Source of the DNA: a virus
Length of the DNA: 64,000 nt
Reading direction: 5' to 3' (one strand)
IMG/VR virus record: IMGVR_UViG_3300009159_005447
Location: 1 to 64,000 of that record
Shown: positions 32,146 to 40,042 of the stretch, one piece after another
Numbering within the stretch: the stretch's first letter is position 1
How the letters are laid out: each line of letters begins with the position of its first letter
Notes under the pieces: generated by a model
Database searches by the model: none
Told to the model about the DNA's origin: nothing
What the model saw: the letters and a program-made list of their open reading frames with translations, nothing else
Made by a program: the position numbers and the translations under genes

Positions 32146-32757
32146 TTAGTCTTTTGATGTATATTTGTAGTTAACCATCCAACCGTAGCTTTGCTCTTGA
32201 CGCATATCGCTGTCATCTGCGTTGGGAATGATTCTGTAAACAGTTGCGCCGTTGCCTAAATGGAACTTGGCCACAGGATCTCTGCCGCGTTCTAGCAGTG
32301 CTTTTATCTGGTCTTCTTCTGTTGGGGGCTCTGGGAAATGACGCTTTAAACTAGGAATAGGACTCATTGTTACAAAGTTAGTGACGCTGGGTAAATTGGT
32401 GCGAATCCATTCCCCAGCGGCATTGATTAGTTCTGCACCTACATTTTTAATTTCGGAAACAACATCAGTTCTAAACACGCTGTAAAAGATGGCGTGAGTT
32501 GCTTCGCGCAGGCTTACCAAGGGCTGATGGATGTCAAACAAATGGTTAATGTTACCTGGCAGTCCGTTGGTAAATGCAACACACAGTACGCCAACAATGG
32601 CTCCATTGGCTACCAAGAAAAAGATGTTACGATCTTCTCTGGTACGAACATCAATTGGTCTAACTTCGTAATCGTGCACCGGATCCTGCTTGACATATTC
32701 AAGCATATCAATTTGAAATTTTGGATCACGTAAGTGTAGAAGTTCTTTGCCGGTCAT
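32146..32757 (-). CDS. Malonyl-CoA decarboxylase-like protein (catalytic domain only)
   Basis: The 203-residue protein matches the C-terminal catalytic part of malonyl-CoA decarboxylase: AIFYSVF (~89), F-V-T-M-S-P-I-P (~128-135, with the conserved Ser132), DPVAKFHLGNGA (~160-171, conserved His166) and SYGWMVNYKY at the C-terminus. Full enzymes are about 400-500 residues; this lacks the helical N-terminal domain. It would release CO2 from malonyl-CoA or bind acyl-CoA. Phage examples are unusual. Activity unproven. Confidence 0.82.
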   Translation of the reverse strand: MTGKELLHLRDPKFQIDMLEYVKQDPVHDYEVRPIDVRTREDRNIFFLVANGAIVGVLCVAFTNGLPGNINHLFDIHQPLVSLREATHAIFYSVFRTDVVSEIKNVGAELINAAGEWIRTNLPSVTNFVTMSPIPSLKRHFPEPPTEEDQIKALLERGRDPVAKFHLGNGATVYRIIPNADDSDMRQEQSYGWMVNYKYTSKD

Positions 32758-32759
32758 AA

Positions 32760-32795
32760 AAATACCTGTGTTTTGAGATGTACACAGGTATTTAT
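32760..32795 (-). promoter_or_regulatory. Late promoter core with leader hairpin
   Basis: ATAAATAC (32788-32795) is followed at once by an 11-bp inverted repeat (AAATACCTGTG / CACAGGTATTT) ending 2 bp before the start at 32757. The transcript would begin with a hairpin and lacks a normal ribosome binding site. Confidence 0.55.
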
Positions 32796-32853
32796 TATAA
32801 CAGCTTATTTTAACATTTAAAAGAAGATAATTACTCGACTGAAGTATTATGCG

Positions 32854-33669
32854 TTAATCAGCTTTGCCACATTTAGCACGTTTAGCATTGGTCAATGCAC
32901 CGTAGTCAACTGGCCACTCTGCGCCTGGGTTAACCTCTTTAGCACCGGCAGGAAACTTATATGCCACACCTGCTTGCTTCATAATGTCTGCCACAGGCAT
33001 ACGGAATTTAGTCAAGTCATTGCCTAGATTAACATAAGGTTTAGTGTGTGGGAATCCCCAACCTGCTATTTCTTTAGTGGCATTGTTGATTACAATTTTA
33101 TAGTAACCGTGTGGAACAATAACTCCATTGCCAATGGTAAGATCACCAGCGCCATAGAATGCGCCAACGTATATGGTAAAAGGCTGGTTGAGTTGGACTG
33201 CCCAGCCTCTGACGGACGTCTCTAATAATTTCCATATTCCCCGATTTAAAGAGCCGTGCTGAGGATACATATTTGTCATTAAAAAACTTTCGTATTCCAC
33301 TTGTTGGCTCCAGGATAAATCCCCGTCGGGCGCGGCGTGTCCTTTGTCATAGCCAGTGCCGGCATAATCATCCGGACGGGCGCCTGTGCCGCCTAGGCTT
33401 TGATCAGCAACAAATGCATTGGTGCGGGGAAAGCACCCTAATGCGTTTTGTGGTAATAGTGTGTAGGCAACATAAGCAGGGATCTTAACAGGTGCATCAT
33501 ATGCAACCAAGTATGCTTCACGGCAAATAGGCAGTGCTGGTCGTGCTGTTTGTGCAAAGCCGTAAGGGCTATGAACTTGGCAATTTTGTACGGGTAGCGG
33601 TGCTCGTTGATCCCAGGCTTGAACTTGAAACGCAACGACCGCTAGAATAATCGATAATAATTTTTTCAT
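32854..33669 (-). CDS. Secreted DNA/RNA non-specific endonuclease
   Basis: The 271-residue precursor has a signal peptide (~1-18, FQVQA|W) and a beta-beta-alpha-metal nuclease domain. Its motif is D108-K-G-H111 (DRGH in most members) with downstream N142 and E150 (LNRGIWKLLE), the metal-binding and supporting residues. The family cleaves DNA and RNA without sequence preference. Export to the periplasm or outside is unusual for a phage nuclease and could serve exclusion of incoming DNA or nutrient scavenging. Confidence 0.9.
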   Translation of the reverse strand: MKKLLSIILAVVAFQVQAWDQRAPLPVQNCQVHSPYGFAQTARPALPICREAYLVAYDAPVKIPAYVAYTLLPQNALGCFPRTNAFVADQSLGGTGARPDDYAGTGYDKGHAAPDGDLSWSQQVEYESFLMTNMYPQHGSLNRGIWKLLETSVRGWAVQLNQPFTIYVGAFYGAGDLTIGNGVIVPHGYYKIVINNATKEIAGWGFPHTKPYVNLGNDLTKFRMPVADIMKQAGVAYKFPAGAKEVNPGAEWPVDYGALTNAKRAKCGKAD

Positions 33670-33704
33670 CTAGGGTCTCCTACGAGTATTTATGGAGACC
33701 CTAG
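33670..33704 (-). promoter_or_regulatory. Late promoter core inside a perfect inverted repeat
   Basis: Arms ctagggtctcc (33670-33680) and ggagaccctag (33694-33704) enclose the late core ATAAATAC (33686-33693). The arm next to the ATG also contains GGAG at ribosome-binding distance. Confidence 0.6.
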
Positions 33705-33711
33705 ATTCAAT

Positions 33712-34302
33712 TTACCGTTTGTCTACTACTTTATCTGCTAACCCGTACTCTACGCTTTGAACTGCACTCATAAAGTTATCGCGATCCATATCTCGCTCAA
33801 GCTCTTCGTAGGTCTTATTTGAGGTATTGTGCTTGACGTAAAGGTTGGTCAAGTTGCGTTTCATAATCAAAATTTCTTCAACCTGGATTTTCATATCAGA
33901 TGCTTTACCGCCTGCTCCGCCGCTGGGCTGATGAATCATATGTCTTGCACTGGGTAACATTAAACGTTTACCCGGTGCTCCTGCTTGTGCTAGCAAACTG
34001 CCCATAGAGCAGGCCTGCCCCATAACGATAGTTGACACATCAGGTTTGATGAACTGCATAGTATCGTAGATGGCCATACCAGCAGTAACAACCCCACCGG
34101 GACTATTGATATAAAAAAGAATATCTGTATCCGGATTGTCGCTTTCCAGAAATAGCAGTTGTGCAACAATTAGACTAGCACTGTGATCATTGACATCGGT
34201 GTCCAGCATAACAATGCGGTCTTTAAGTAAACGACTGTATAAATCGTAACTGCGTTCGCCTTGGCTGGTTCGTTCCAGAACCATTGGCACTAAATTTGGC
34301 AT
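33712..34302 (-). CDS. clpP: ClpP protease subunit
   Basis: The 196-residue protein is full length with the catalytic triad S99 (GQACSMGS), H124 (HMIHQPSGG) and D175 (ERDMDRDNF). The N-terminal L-V-P-M-V-L-E segment that forms the axial loops is normal, so no long propeptide is needed. ClpP forms the tetradecameric chamber fed by ClpX, which this phage encodes at 45491. It has its own sigma-70 promoter. Cytoplasmic. Confidence 0.96.
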   Translation of the reverse strand: MPNLVPMVLERTSQGERSYDLYSRLLKDRIVMLDTDVNDHSASLIVAQLLFLESDNPDTDILFYINSPGGVVTAGMAIYDTMQFIKPDVSTIVMGQACSMGSLLAQAGAPGKRLMLPSARHMIHQPSGGAGGKASDMKIQVEEILIMKRNLTNLYVKHNTSNKTYEELERDMDRDNFMSAVQSVEYGLADKVVDKR

Positions 34303-34327
34303 AATACTCCTTGATAGTTATAAGAGT

Positions 34328-34356
34328 ATTATAACAGAAAATTAGGATAAGAACAA
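34328..34356 (-). promoter_or_regulatory. Sigma-70 promoter of clpP (TTGTTC-17-TATAAT)
   Basis: Perfect -10 with a partial -35 at 17 bp; AAGGAG precedes the clpP ATG. Confidence 0.75.
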
Positions 34357-34830
34357 GTCTTGTGTTTTAAACCAACGACGTCGGCTATGGCTAACTTTGA
34401 GAGGAACACCATACTCTATTAGACGTTCTCGGTGTTCAAAGAAACTTGGACCGTGACTCATCAACCAATTCTTGCCGCCTTCTTGGCGCTCGGGTCCTCG
34501 GACGTCCCACTGATATTGGTGGCACATTTCGTGTGCTAAAGTTGCAACCATCCATTGGGTGCTGTACCATTTATTCATTAGACGTATTTTACAATGACTT
34601 CCAGTATTTTCGTCTACTTGAAGTAGTCCATAACACATACCCCAGGCTTTTTGTATTGTACACAGTTGTAGTTCCGGTCTATATAACGCATTGTCAAATA
34701 CGTAACGATTCAGAATGTTATATGTAGATACAACTTCTTTCATTGTTGGACGATAGCACAATCGTCTCTGAAGTGTCTTGGGCGGCAATGGTGTTGCCAT
34801 TAGAACTCTAATTGGATTTGGTCTTGCCAT
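34342..34830 (-). CDS. SprT-like metallopeptidase
   Basis: The 162-residue protein has the SprT zinc motif H-E-M-C-H-Q-Y-Q-W (~100-108) with the downstream H-G-P-S-F element (~126) expected to give the third ligand. SprT-like domains cut DNA-bound or crosslinked proteins. In-frame ATGs at residues 11 and 30 are alternative starts. The gene ends 40 bp before clpP; late and -10-like elements lie upstream. Confidence 0.82.
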   Translation of the reverse strand: MARPNPIRVLMATPLPPKTLQRRLCYRPTMKEVVSTYNILNRYVFDNALYRPELQLCTIQKAWGMCYGLLQVDENTGSHCKIRLMNKWYSTQWMVATLAHEMCHQYQWDVRGPERQEGGKNWLMSHGPSFFEHRERLIEYGVPLKVSHSRRRWFKTQDLFLS

Positions 34831-34856
34831 AGTACACTACCCTTTACTGTTATAGA

Positions 34857-34867
34857 TATTTATTATA
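34857..34867 (-). promoter_or_regulatory. Late-type core overlapping TATAAT
   Basis: The minus strand reads TATAATAAATATC, combining TATAAT with AATAAATA, 27 bp upstream of the SprT-like start. No good -35 is seen, so late use is more likely. Confidence 0.5.
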
Positions 34868-34883
34868 CGTTAGTAGAATAAAA

Positions 34884-34909
34884 AAAACGACACTGAATAG
34901 TGTCGTTTT
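34884..34909 (-). terminator. Intrinsic terminator after phasin-like gene
   Basis: Stem with 11-bp arms (aaaacgacact/agtgtcgtttt) around GAAT, followed by T-run on the minus strand. Confidence 0.9.
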
Positions 34910-34930
34910 CTGGGTAGTTAATTACCTAAA

Positions 34931-35245
34931 TTAAGCGGCTTTTTTGCTGGCAGCTTTGGCAACAGGGCTCATAACAGATTTAGTTAAATCGGTGTAGACC
35001 TTGGTAAAAGTTTCGGACATTTTTGTGTAATCAGCTTTGGCAGTTTCTGCTACTGTTTTGGCAAATTCTTGTCCAACTGTGGTCATTGTGTCTGTGCTAG
35101 TCTTCAATGCCTTGCGTGTGTAATCAGTTTGAGCATCAATGAAATCATTGAATGCTTTGGCAAGCACTTCATTTTGAACGAATGTGCTGACTACTTGTTT
35201 TTTGCTGTTTTGTACTGCTTCGATGGTGCTATCTAGTGTAAACAT
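34931..35245 (-). CDS. Phasin-like helical protein
   Basis: The start ATG 35245 (MFTLDSTIEAVQNSKKQVVS) has AAAGGAGAAA upstream; the frame to 35317 is rejected. The 104-residue product is almost entirely amphipathic helix (Ala/Thr/Lys/Val) with a basic Ala/Lys tail, as in phasins that coat polyhydroxyalkanoate granules. Phasin similarity is by pattern only. A coiled-coil nucleoid or chaperone-like role is possible. Single-gene unit. Confidence 0.65.
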   Translation of the reverse strand: MFTLDSTIEAVQNSKKQVVSTFVQNEVLAKAFNDFIDAQTDYTRKALKTSTDTMTTVGQEFAKTVAETAKADYTKMSETFTKVYTDLTKSVMSPVAKAASKKAA

Positions 35246-35308
35246 AGTTTCTCCTTTAGACGAAAGTTTACTATTGTGACCCGCCCTGTGCGGCATCCCA
35301 ATTCTTAC

Positions 35309-35340
35309 ATTGTACACTTATTTATGTTGCGATGCAACAT
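35309..35340 (-). promoter_or_regulatory. Sigma-70 promoter with overlapping palindrome and late core
   Basis: TTGCAT (35332-35337) and TACAAT (35309-35314), 17-bp spacing. The -35 lies inside a 17-bp palindrome ATGTTGC-GAT-GCAACAT (35324-35340), and CATAAATA (35319-35326) sits in the spacer. Both early and late use seem possible. Confidence 0.65.
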
Positions 35341-35373
35341 ATTTTTTAATTTTTTCTAGTGAGCTGTCACTAA

Positions 35374-35381
35374 GTAAATAC
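35374..35381 (+). promoter_or_regulatory. T4-type late promoter core, plus strand (GTAAATAC)
   Basis: Located 33 bp upstream of the plus-strand start at 35415 with AAGGAG between. Confidence 0.55.
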
Positions 35382-35414
35382 ATAACATTCAAGTTAACTT
35401 GCAAGGAGAAAAGA

Positions 35415-35729
35415 ATGGAATTTTTATTATTATTAGCAGCCGTAGCAATCGGTTACGTAATTTGGACCAACGTAAAAAAGTCCGAAGAAGTTGTAAATGA
35501 AGTCATTGAGCAGGCTCCACCTTACAAAGTGGAAGCACCGGCTCCTGCGGTAACTGAAGCAGTTAAGCCTGCGGAAGTTGTTGCAGAACCAGTGGTTGAG
35601 GCCAAGAAACCAGCTGCCAAAAGAGCACCGGCTAAAAAGCCAGCTGTTCAGAAAGCCCCAGCTAAAACTACAGCGGCTAAAAAGCCAGCTGTTAAGAAGG
35701 CACCAGCCAGAACGACTAAGAAGATTTAA
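35415..35729 (+). CDS. Membrane-anchored Lys/Ala/Pro-rich protein
   Basis: The start ATG 35415 has AAGGAG upstream; the longer frame is rejected. The 104-residue product has one N-terminal membrane helix (MEFLLLLAAVAIGYVIW), a short acidic stretch, and a long basic tail with repeats of A-K-K-P-A-V-x-K-A-P-A like histone H1 tails. Such a layout could tether DNA or RNA to the membrane. Function inferred only. It is the only plus-strand gene outside the 4.5 kb cluster. Confidence 0.7.
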   Translation: MEFLLLLAAVAIGYVIWTNVKKSEEVVNEVIEQAPPYKVEAPAPAVTEAVKPAEVVAEPVVEAKKPAAKRAPAKKPAVQKAPAKTTAAKKPAVKKAPARTTKKI

Positions 35730-35746
35730 TAGTTTTTGAACTCGTT

Positions 35747-35771
35747 AAAAAAGGACCCTAGGGTCCTTTTT
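35747..35771. terminator. Bidirectional intrinsic terminator
   Basis: The palindrome ggaccctagggtcc flanked by A6 and T5 lies between convergent stops at 35729 and 35775 and can act on both strands. Confidence 0.9.
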
Positions 35772-35774
35772 CTA

Positions 35775-36806
35775 TTAGAGCACACCTAATTTCTTGGCGT
35801 GCTCTGCAAAAGCAAAACTGGCTAAATTTTTACCTTTAGCTTCACACATAATATCGTGTGTGGCTAAGAATCCAACAGCCCAATCATTGACAGCATCGTT
35901 CCAAAAGAAATCAGAATGTGCTCTAAGTTTTTGTTTCTTATACCCTTGCTCAATCAGCGCATCACGGGAGGGATGTTGGTCACGGGGGTATTGTTCAATA
36001 TAATCGTCCCTACTGACACTGTAATGTAAAGTAGGACGCACACCGCGCCAGCTATCCATAACACGTTTAACGCGATCATCAGACGGTTGTATATATTCAC
36101 CTTCGCGGATCCAATGATGATGTATATCAAGCACAATAGGTACAATGTCAGCAATAGAAAGGCAATCAAGTATTCCATAAGTTATTTCTTCGTTTTCGAT
36201 AGTAATTGTATTACGTGCCTCGGCACTTAATCTAGGGTAGACTTTTCTAATGCCAGCAGTACCGGCTCTGCCGGAGATGTGAACATTGACTTTAAAGTCT
36301 TGAAAAGTTTTGCCGTAGCCCATCCATCGGACCATATCGGCGTGATATTCAAATTCTTCTACACTGCGCTCAACTATTTCAGGGTTCTCACTAGCAAGAA
36401 CAGTAAACTGGCCAGGATGAAAACTAAGCCTAACCCCAAGAGCTCGAGCACGAGCACCAACGTGCCCAAAGCCACGTTCGCAGTAAGCCAAAACATCAGG
36501 GCGATGGTAAAAATAACCCCAAGTAGGCTCGGTATATACAGGCAAAAGATCGCTACTAAGGCGGACCATACGAAGATGCGTTTCAAGTTGACCAACTCTT
36601 TCTACTAGCTGACTAGTAGCCTCAATGTTTTGGACCATTAGGTCCCATAACTTTTGTTCTGCTACTGCCTTGCTTTGCCTATTTAGCCAAGCCACGGTAG
36701 TTGCACCGGTATTATATTTTTTGCAGTCGTCTTTGGGTTTAATACCATTGACTTGGTCAGAATGATCGATCCACTTGCAGGCAAAACCAATTCGAGGAGT
36801 AGTCAT
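35775..36806 (-). CDS. uvsE: UV damage endonuclease (UvsE/UVDE type)
   Basis: The 343-residue TIM-barrel protein carries the family motifs in order: IGFACKW, R-L-S-S-D (~83), SFHPGQF (~128), N-V-H-I-S-G (~174), IENEE (~200), LDIHHHW (~223), HYSVSR (~258), AHSDFFW and M-C-E-A-K-G-K. Conserved His/Glu/Asp residues bind three metals. It nicks DNA 5' of UV photoproducts, and would repair phage DNA damaged by sunlight. It has a strong sigma-70 promoter, so is probably early. Confidence 0.94.
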   Translation of the reverse strand: MTTPRIGFACKWIDHSDQVNGIKPKDDCKKYNTGATTVAWLNRQSKAVAEQKLWDLMVQNIEATSQLVERVGQLETHLRMVRLSSDLLPVYTEPTWGYFYHRPDVLAYCERGFGHVGARARALGVRLSFHPGQFTVLASENPEIVERSVEEFEYHADMVRWMGYGKTFQDFKVNVHISGRAGTAGIRKVYPRLSAEARNTITIENEEITYGILDCLSIADIVPIVLDIHHHWIREGEYIQPSDDRVKRVMDSWRGVRPTLHYSVSRDDYIEQYPRDQHPSRDALIEQGYKKQKLRAHSDFFWNDAVNDWAVGFLATHDIMCEAKGKNLASFAFAEHAKKLGVL

Positions 36807-36835
36807 AATATAATAGCTAAAAACTAAGTTAAGCT

Positions 36836-36864
36836 ATTATAGCAAACTTTTTGGTTTAGGTCAA
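36836..36864 (-). promoter_or_regulatory. Sigma-70 promoter (TTGACC-17-TATAAT)
   Basis: Strong promoter with TGC before the -10; the -35 overlaps the last codons of the 36861 gene. Confidence 0.88.
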
Positions 36865-37940
36865 GCCGTTACTGTTCCGAATTTTGCCCAACGTGCGCCA
36901 CCTAAACTTACCCATCCAATTGGGCTACCGATTTCGGGTTCGGTATTCCAGACAATAGTTCCCATTGCGCGATCGTCGTCGGGTACTTGGTTTCCGCTGG
37001 TATGGCGGATTGAACCAATCTTAATGACGTTAACCGAAACACTGCCATCTGGATTGATGACCAGATTGTGTTGTTTGTTGGAACTTAACACCATACGCTG
37101 TGCCTTTGGCACACCAACTATAGCATAATCTTTTTCCAACTTGCCCAATACAATTTGGACTTCTTGGTCCCAAACGTCCAGCACAGATTCTGGATCCATA
37201 GTGTTAATGCCAACACGATTTTGGCTTACATAAACTGTTTCGTCTAGTAGAGTTTCGCCGATTACTTGTAGCTCTTTTAGTGCGCCAACTTTTTGTAAGT
37301 TACTGTTCAAGATTCCGGGTGCCAACGCACCGTCACGTACAATACGGATTCCTTGATGTTTAACGTAATCAGAATTAATACCATTGATCTTGATGTGTTC
37401 CATCATATGATTTTGAAAGTTTTCCAATAAGCCAACAGTTAATTCTTGCTGTACCTTGGCCATTGTTGCATCGGAAATATCCCGGAACAACTTACTGTCT
37501 GCGGATATGCTACCACTTAAAGTTAAATCGCCTTCAATGACAGCATTACCAGCAACACGTAGTTCTTTGGTTACCAATTGATTTTCAAATACAGTAGCTT
37601 GATCTAAAATTGTTAGTTGTGTTCCAGTGGATTGATCCTGTATACCAGTAGATTCAAAATTACGTAGCGTTCCGCCGGCGATCTGATCTGCCTTGATCCA
37701 TAGACCTTCGGGATCAATGGCACGGCCCGGAACGCTACGATCAGGGAACCCAAACGTCTTAGTTTTGGAGTTTAAAACATTGCTCACGTGCTCACGTACA
37801 ACTGTGGCAATGTCAATTTTGCCCAGTTGTTCATTTACATTGTTTAGTACAGAGCGAGTGACCTGCGCCTGTAACTCAGATAGAAAGTTGTCGGTAACCG
37901 ACTTGAATAGTACTTGTGTAGTTTCGTTCAATTGACTCAT
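36861..37940 (-). CDS. Phage fibre/baseplate-like structural protein
   Basis: The 359-residue protein has an N-terminal helical region (~1-60). A segment with fibre-like turns follows (LRVAGNAVIEGDLTLSGSIS, ~125-145), then a helical bundle (~150-185), and a motif V-Y-V-S-Q-N-R-V-G-I-N-T-x-x-P-E-x-x-L-D-V (~238-258). That motif is typical of tail-spike/fibre C-terminal regions. It precedes a conserved T4-like phage gene set. Likely tail fibre, hinge or baseplate component. Confidence 0.78.
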   Translation of the reverse strand: MSQLNETTQVLFKSVTDNFLSELQAQVTRSVLNNVNEQLGKIDIATVVREHVSNVLNSKTKTFGFPDRSVPGRAIDPEGLWIKADQIAGGTLRNFESTGIQDQSTGTQLTILDQATVFENQLVTKELRVAGNAVIEGDLTLSGSISADSKLFRDISDATMAKVQQELTVGLLENFQNHMMEHIKINGINSDYVKHQGIRIVRDGALAPGILNSNLQKVGALKELQVIGETLLDETVYVSQNRVGINTMDPESVLDVWDQEVQIVLGKLEKDYAIVGVPKAQRMVLSSNKQHNLVINPDGSVSVNVIKIGSIRHTSGNQVPDDDRAMGTIVWNTEPEIGSPIGWVSLGGARWAKFGTVTA

Positions 37941-37947
37941 AGCATCC

Positions 37948-38673
37948 TCAGAATTTAATAGTAATCACGTGCTCATAATTTTTCTTAATGATACTCTTGT
38001 ACATAAGGTTTTTATGAACGTAAAAATTGCTAGCCCCAGCGTCGATGCTGAATTTGGCTAACTGTTTAAAATACATATTTCGTCTAGCAAAAGGACCATA
38101 CGTGGCACAGCTCAAATCATTGATTACATAATTTTTACTGTCGGCACTGTTCTTGTCCTTTAGGCTATAATTGTAGTGTTCTAGATATATTTTATTTTCT
38201 TGGTTGCCGCGAATCATTATAGGTTGGCTGAACTCGCGGTCTTTAAAATCTTGATTTTTGTAATCTCTTAGGGTAGTAATGATTACATCAGCAGTGACAG
38301 CGGCTAGTTGATTTACTAAATCTCTTTGCTCTTGATCGCTATTGGCAAATGTGAAATATTCATCTGCGGCAATGACTACACTGTATTTTTTTGATTTGCT
38401 GGCAGTGGCAAGATCTATGTGAGTGTATGCACATTTTTGTGCATCTAAGAATGTAAGTACTTCGACACTTACTGATGTGATATTAAAGTTTTTTGAACCT
38501 AACCCTAAGCACCAAGGACTAAAACCCACAAACAATATATCGGTATTTGCAAGTCCGTAGTGGTCTAGTACTTCTTGAAGAAGATCTTGTTTTTTGCTGA
38601 TTACGTCAGATGGTTTTGTGTTGTGAACAAACCCGTCTAACAAAATGTCGCTGTATTGGGTAAAGGTTGTCAT
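37948..38673 (-). CDS. Methyltransferase-fold-like hypothetical protein
   Basis: The 241-residue protein shows a Rossmann-like order: a strand DILFVGFSPW (~45), T-H-I-D-L (~83), YSVVIAADEYF (~95), then a helix and I-I-T-T-L-R. It lacks a clear glycine-rich SAM loop. It lies 7 bp upstream of the fibre-like gene and may be structural. Late-type promoter inside an inverted repeat precedes it. Function unknown. Confidence 0.65.
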   Translation of the reverse strand: MTTFTQYSDILLDGFVHNTKPSDVISKKQDLLQEVLDHYGLANTDILFVGFSPWCLGLGSKNFNITSVSVEVLTFLDAQKCAYTHIDLATASKSKKYSVVIAADEYFTFANSDQEQRDLVNQLAAVTADVIITTLRDYKNQDFKDREFSQPIMIRGNQENKIYLEHYNYSLKDKNSADSKNYVINDLSCATYGPFARRNMYFKQLAKFSIDAGASNFYVHKNLMYKSIIKKNYEHVITIKF

Positions 38674-38688
38674 TATTGTTGTTTGTTA

Positions 38689-38716
38689 CGGAAACTCTTT
38701 GTATTTATGAGTTCCG
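38689..38716 (-). promoter_or_regulatory. Late promoter core within an inverted repeat
   Basis: CATAAATAC (38701-38709) lies between near-complementary arms cggaaactc and gagttccg. Similar bracketing is seen at 33670 and 53739. Confidence 0.55.
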
Positions 38717-38737
38717 TTGCTTCACAACTAACAACGA

Positions 38738-39046
38738 TCAGCTGACCTTTAATCTTTCCAGGATGATTTGATAGAAACTATCTAATTCCCCGCCAAATCT
38801 GCCTACTAAATGGCCGATAAGTTCTTCACAAGGGGCATAGTTCTTCTGTTTTATATGTTCTACTAAAGTCTGATGTAACTTAGTATATCTATCTATTGAT
38901 GGTAGCTCATTGGCAGGAATAAGGTCACCGGGTACTAGACAAAAGCATTCTAATTTTTGTCCATCAACATCAAAGGTTTCTAGTTCTAATACTATATACC
39001 GTTGTGCCAATTCCTCGGCCGACTTCCTGTTAAAAATTATATTCAC
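38738..39046 (-). CDS. Conserved T4-like phage hypothetical protein
   Basis: The 102-residue protein has the pattern Y-I-V-L-E-L-E-T-F near residue 17 and H-L-V-G-R-F-G-G-E-L-D-S-F-Y near the C-terminus, which I know from T4-like environmental phages. The start is GTG at 39046, overlapping the exonuclease stop by 4 bases (GTGA). Function unknown; position beside a nuclease suggests DNA metabolism. Confidence 0.75.
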   Translation of the reverse strand: MNIIFNRKSAEELAQRYIVLELETFDVDGQKLECFCLVPGDLIPANELPSIDRYTKLHQTLVEHIKQKNYAPCEELIGHLVGRFGGELDSFYQIILERLKVS

Positions 39047-39588
39047 TTGCGTTCAAATCTAGGTTTAACACCTTGTTGTGCATAAATCTCTTGCACACCT
39101 ATTGCTTGGTAAACACAATCCATTAAAGCATTGTGTGCATTTTTTCTATACTTGTCTCGTGGGTCACCAAAGACACCAAACAAAGTTCTACTGTCCCGTA
39201 CTTGGTAAAATTGCCAAGGGGTGGGTTTACCTATTTGTCTATATAAGTCTTCGATGATGACCATATCAAAGGCAGGACCTTGACACCAAATTTGGTCCAC
39301 ACCCACCATCATCTTATTAAGAACTTTTGTAAACTGATCGATGCTGATACGCCCGTCAATGCCCAGTGCAGCCTCCCGAACTTCTTCAGGTTGTTTGGCC
39401 CACCAATCTAGTGTTTCATCTTGGACGTGGCGCCCAAGAGCAGTTTGCTCATCAACATCAATCTTAACATCCAATCCCTCCTCAGCATCAATTCGTCCGC
39501 TAAAAGGATCAAATTTAACAGCACCCACACTGAGTATAACTGCATTAGGTTTTGTACTTAAAGTTTCAATGTCAAGCATCAGGTCCAT
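39043..39588 (-). CDS. DexA-like 3'-5' exonuclease
   Basis: The 181-residue protein is a DEDDh-type exonuclease: D-I-E-T (~6-9, metal ligands), G-P-A-F-D (~106) and H-N-A-L-M-D-C (~152-158) with the catalytic His and last Asp. It resembles T4 DexA in its 'DIETLST...WWAKQPEEVRE' layout. It would degrade single-stranded DNA from the 3' end. It overlaps genes on both sides. Confidence 0.88.
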   Translation of the reverse strand: MDLMLDIETLSTKPNAVILSVGAVKFDPFSGRIDAEEGLDVKIDVDEQTALGRHVQDETLDWWAKQPEEVREAALGIDGRISIDQFTKVLNKMMVGVDQIWCQGPAFDMVIIEDLYRQIGKPTPWQFYQVRDSRTLFGVFGDPRDKYRKNAHNALMDCVYQAIGVQEIYAQQGVKPRFERK

Positions 39589-40042
39589 TTTTTGCTTCCG
39601 CTTCTGCTACACGTTTGCGTAGACTGGAACTACTAAAGGAATGATCTCGTCCATTGTAGACAATTTCGATTCCGCGTCTGTGACAAATTTCTTTACCAGT
39701 AAAGTCTTTGTCTTTGTATTCTACACCTAGTATACGCACATCCACAGGCAATGTCAAAAGAATGTCTTCCAAATCTTTTTCTCTGTTGTAAACAACTATT
39801 TCGTCTACAAAACGAGTAGCACTTAATTGGATCTGACGCTCCACGATACTTTGAATTGGAGAATTCTTTTCCGGACGATCCCAGCTGGCATTGTTTTGTA
39901 ATCCTGCAATCAAATAATCACAGTGGTTCTTAGCTTCTGCCAACATAGCAATATGACCGGCGTGTAACATATCAAATTGGCTAAAAGTGATACCAATTTT
40001 CATTCCCTGATCTTTGAGCTCTTTAATCTTATTAAATATCAT
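39572..40042 (-). CDS. Cytidylyltransferase-like nucleotidyltransferase
   Basis: The 156-residue protein has the H-x-G-H motif in FDMLHAGHIAML (~24-35) and the second signature S-S-S-S-L-R-K-R (~137-144). It is the size of glycerol-3-phosphate cytidylyltransferase or the RfaE/HldE adenylyltransferase domain. It would activate a small alcohol- or sugar-phosphate as a CDP/ADP derivative. Substrate not evident. It overlaps the exonuclease by 17 bases. Confidence 0.85.
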   Translation of the reverse strand: MIFNKIKELKDQGMKIGITFSQFDMLHAGHIAMLAEAKNHCDYLIAGLQNNASWDRPEKNSPIQSIVERQIQLSATRFVDEIVVYNREKDLEDILLTLPVDVRILGVEYKDKDFTGKEICHRRGIEIVYNGRDHSFSSSSLRKRVAEAEAKNGPDA

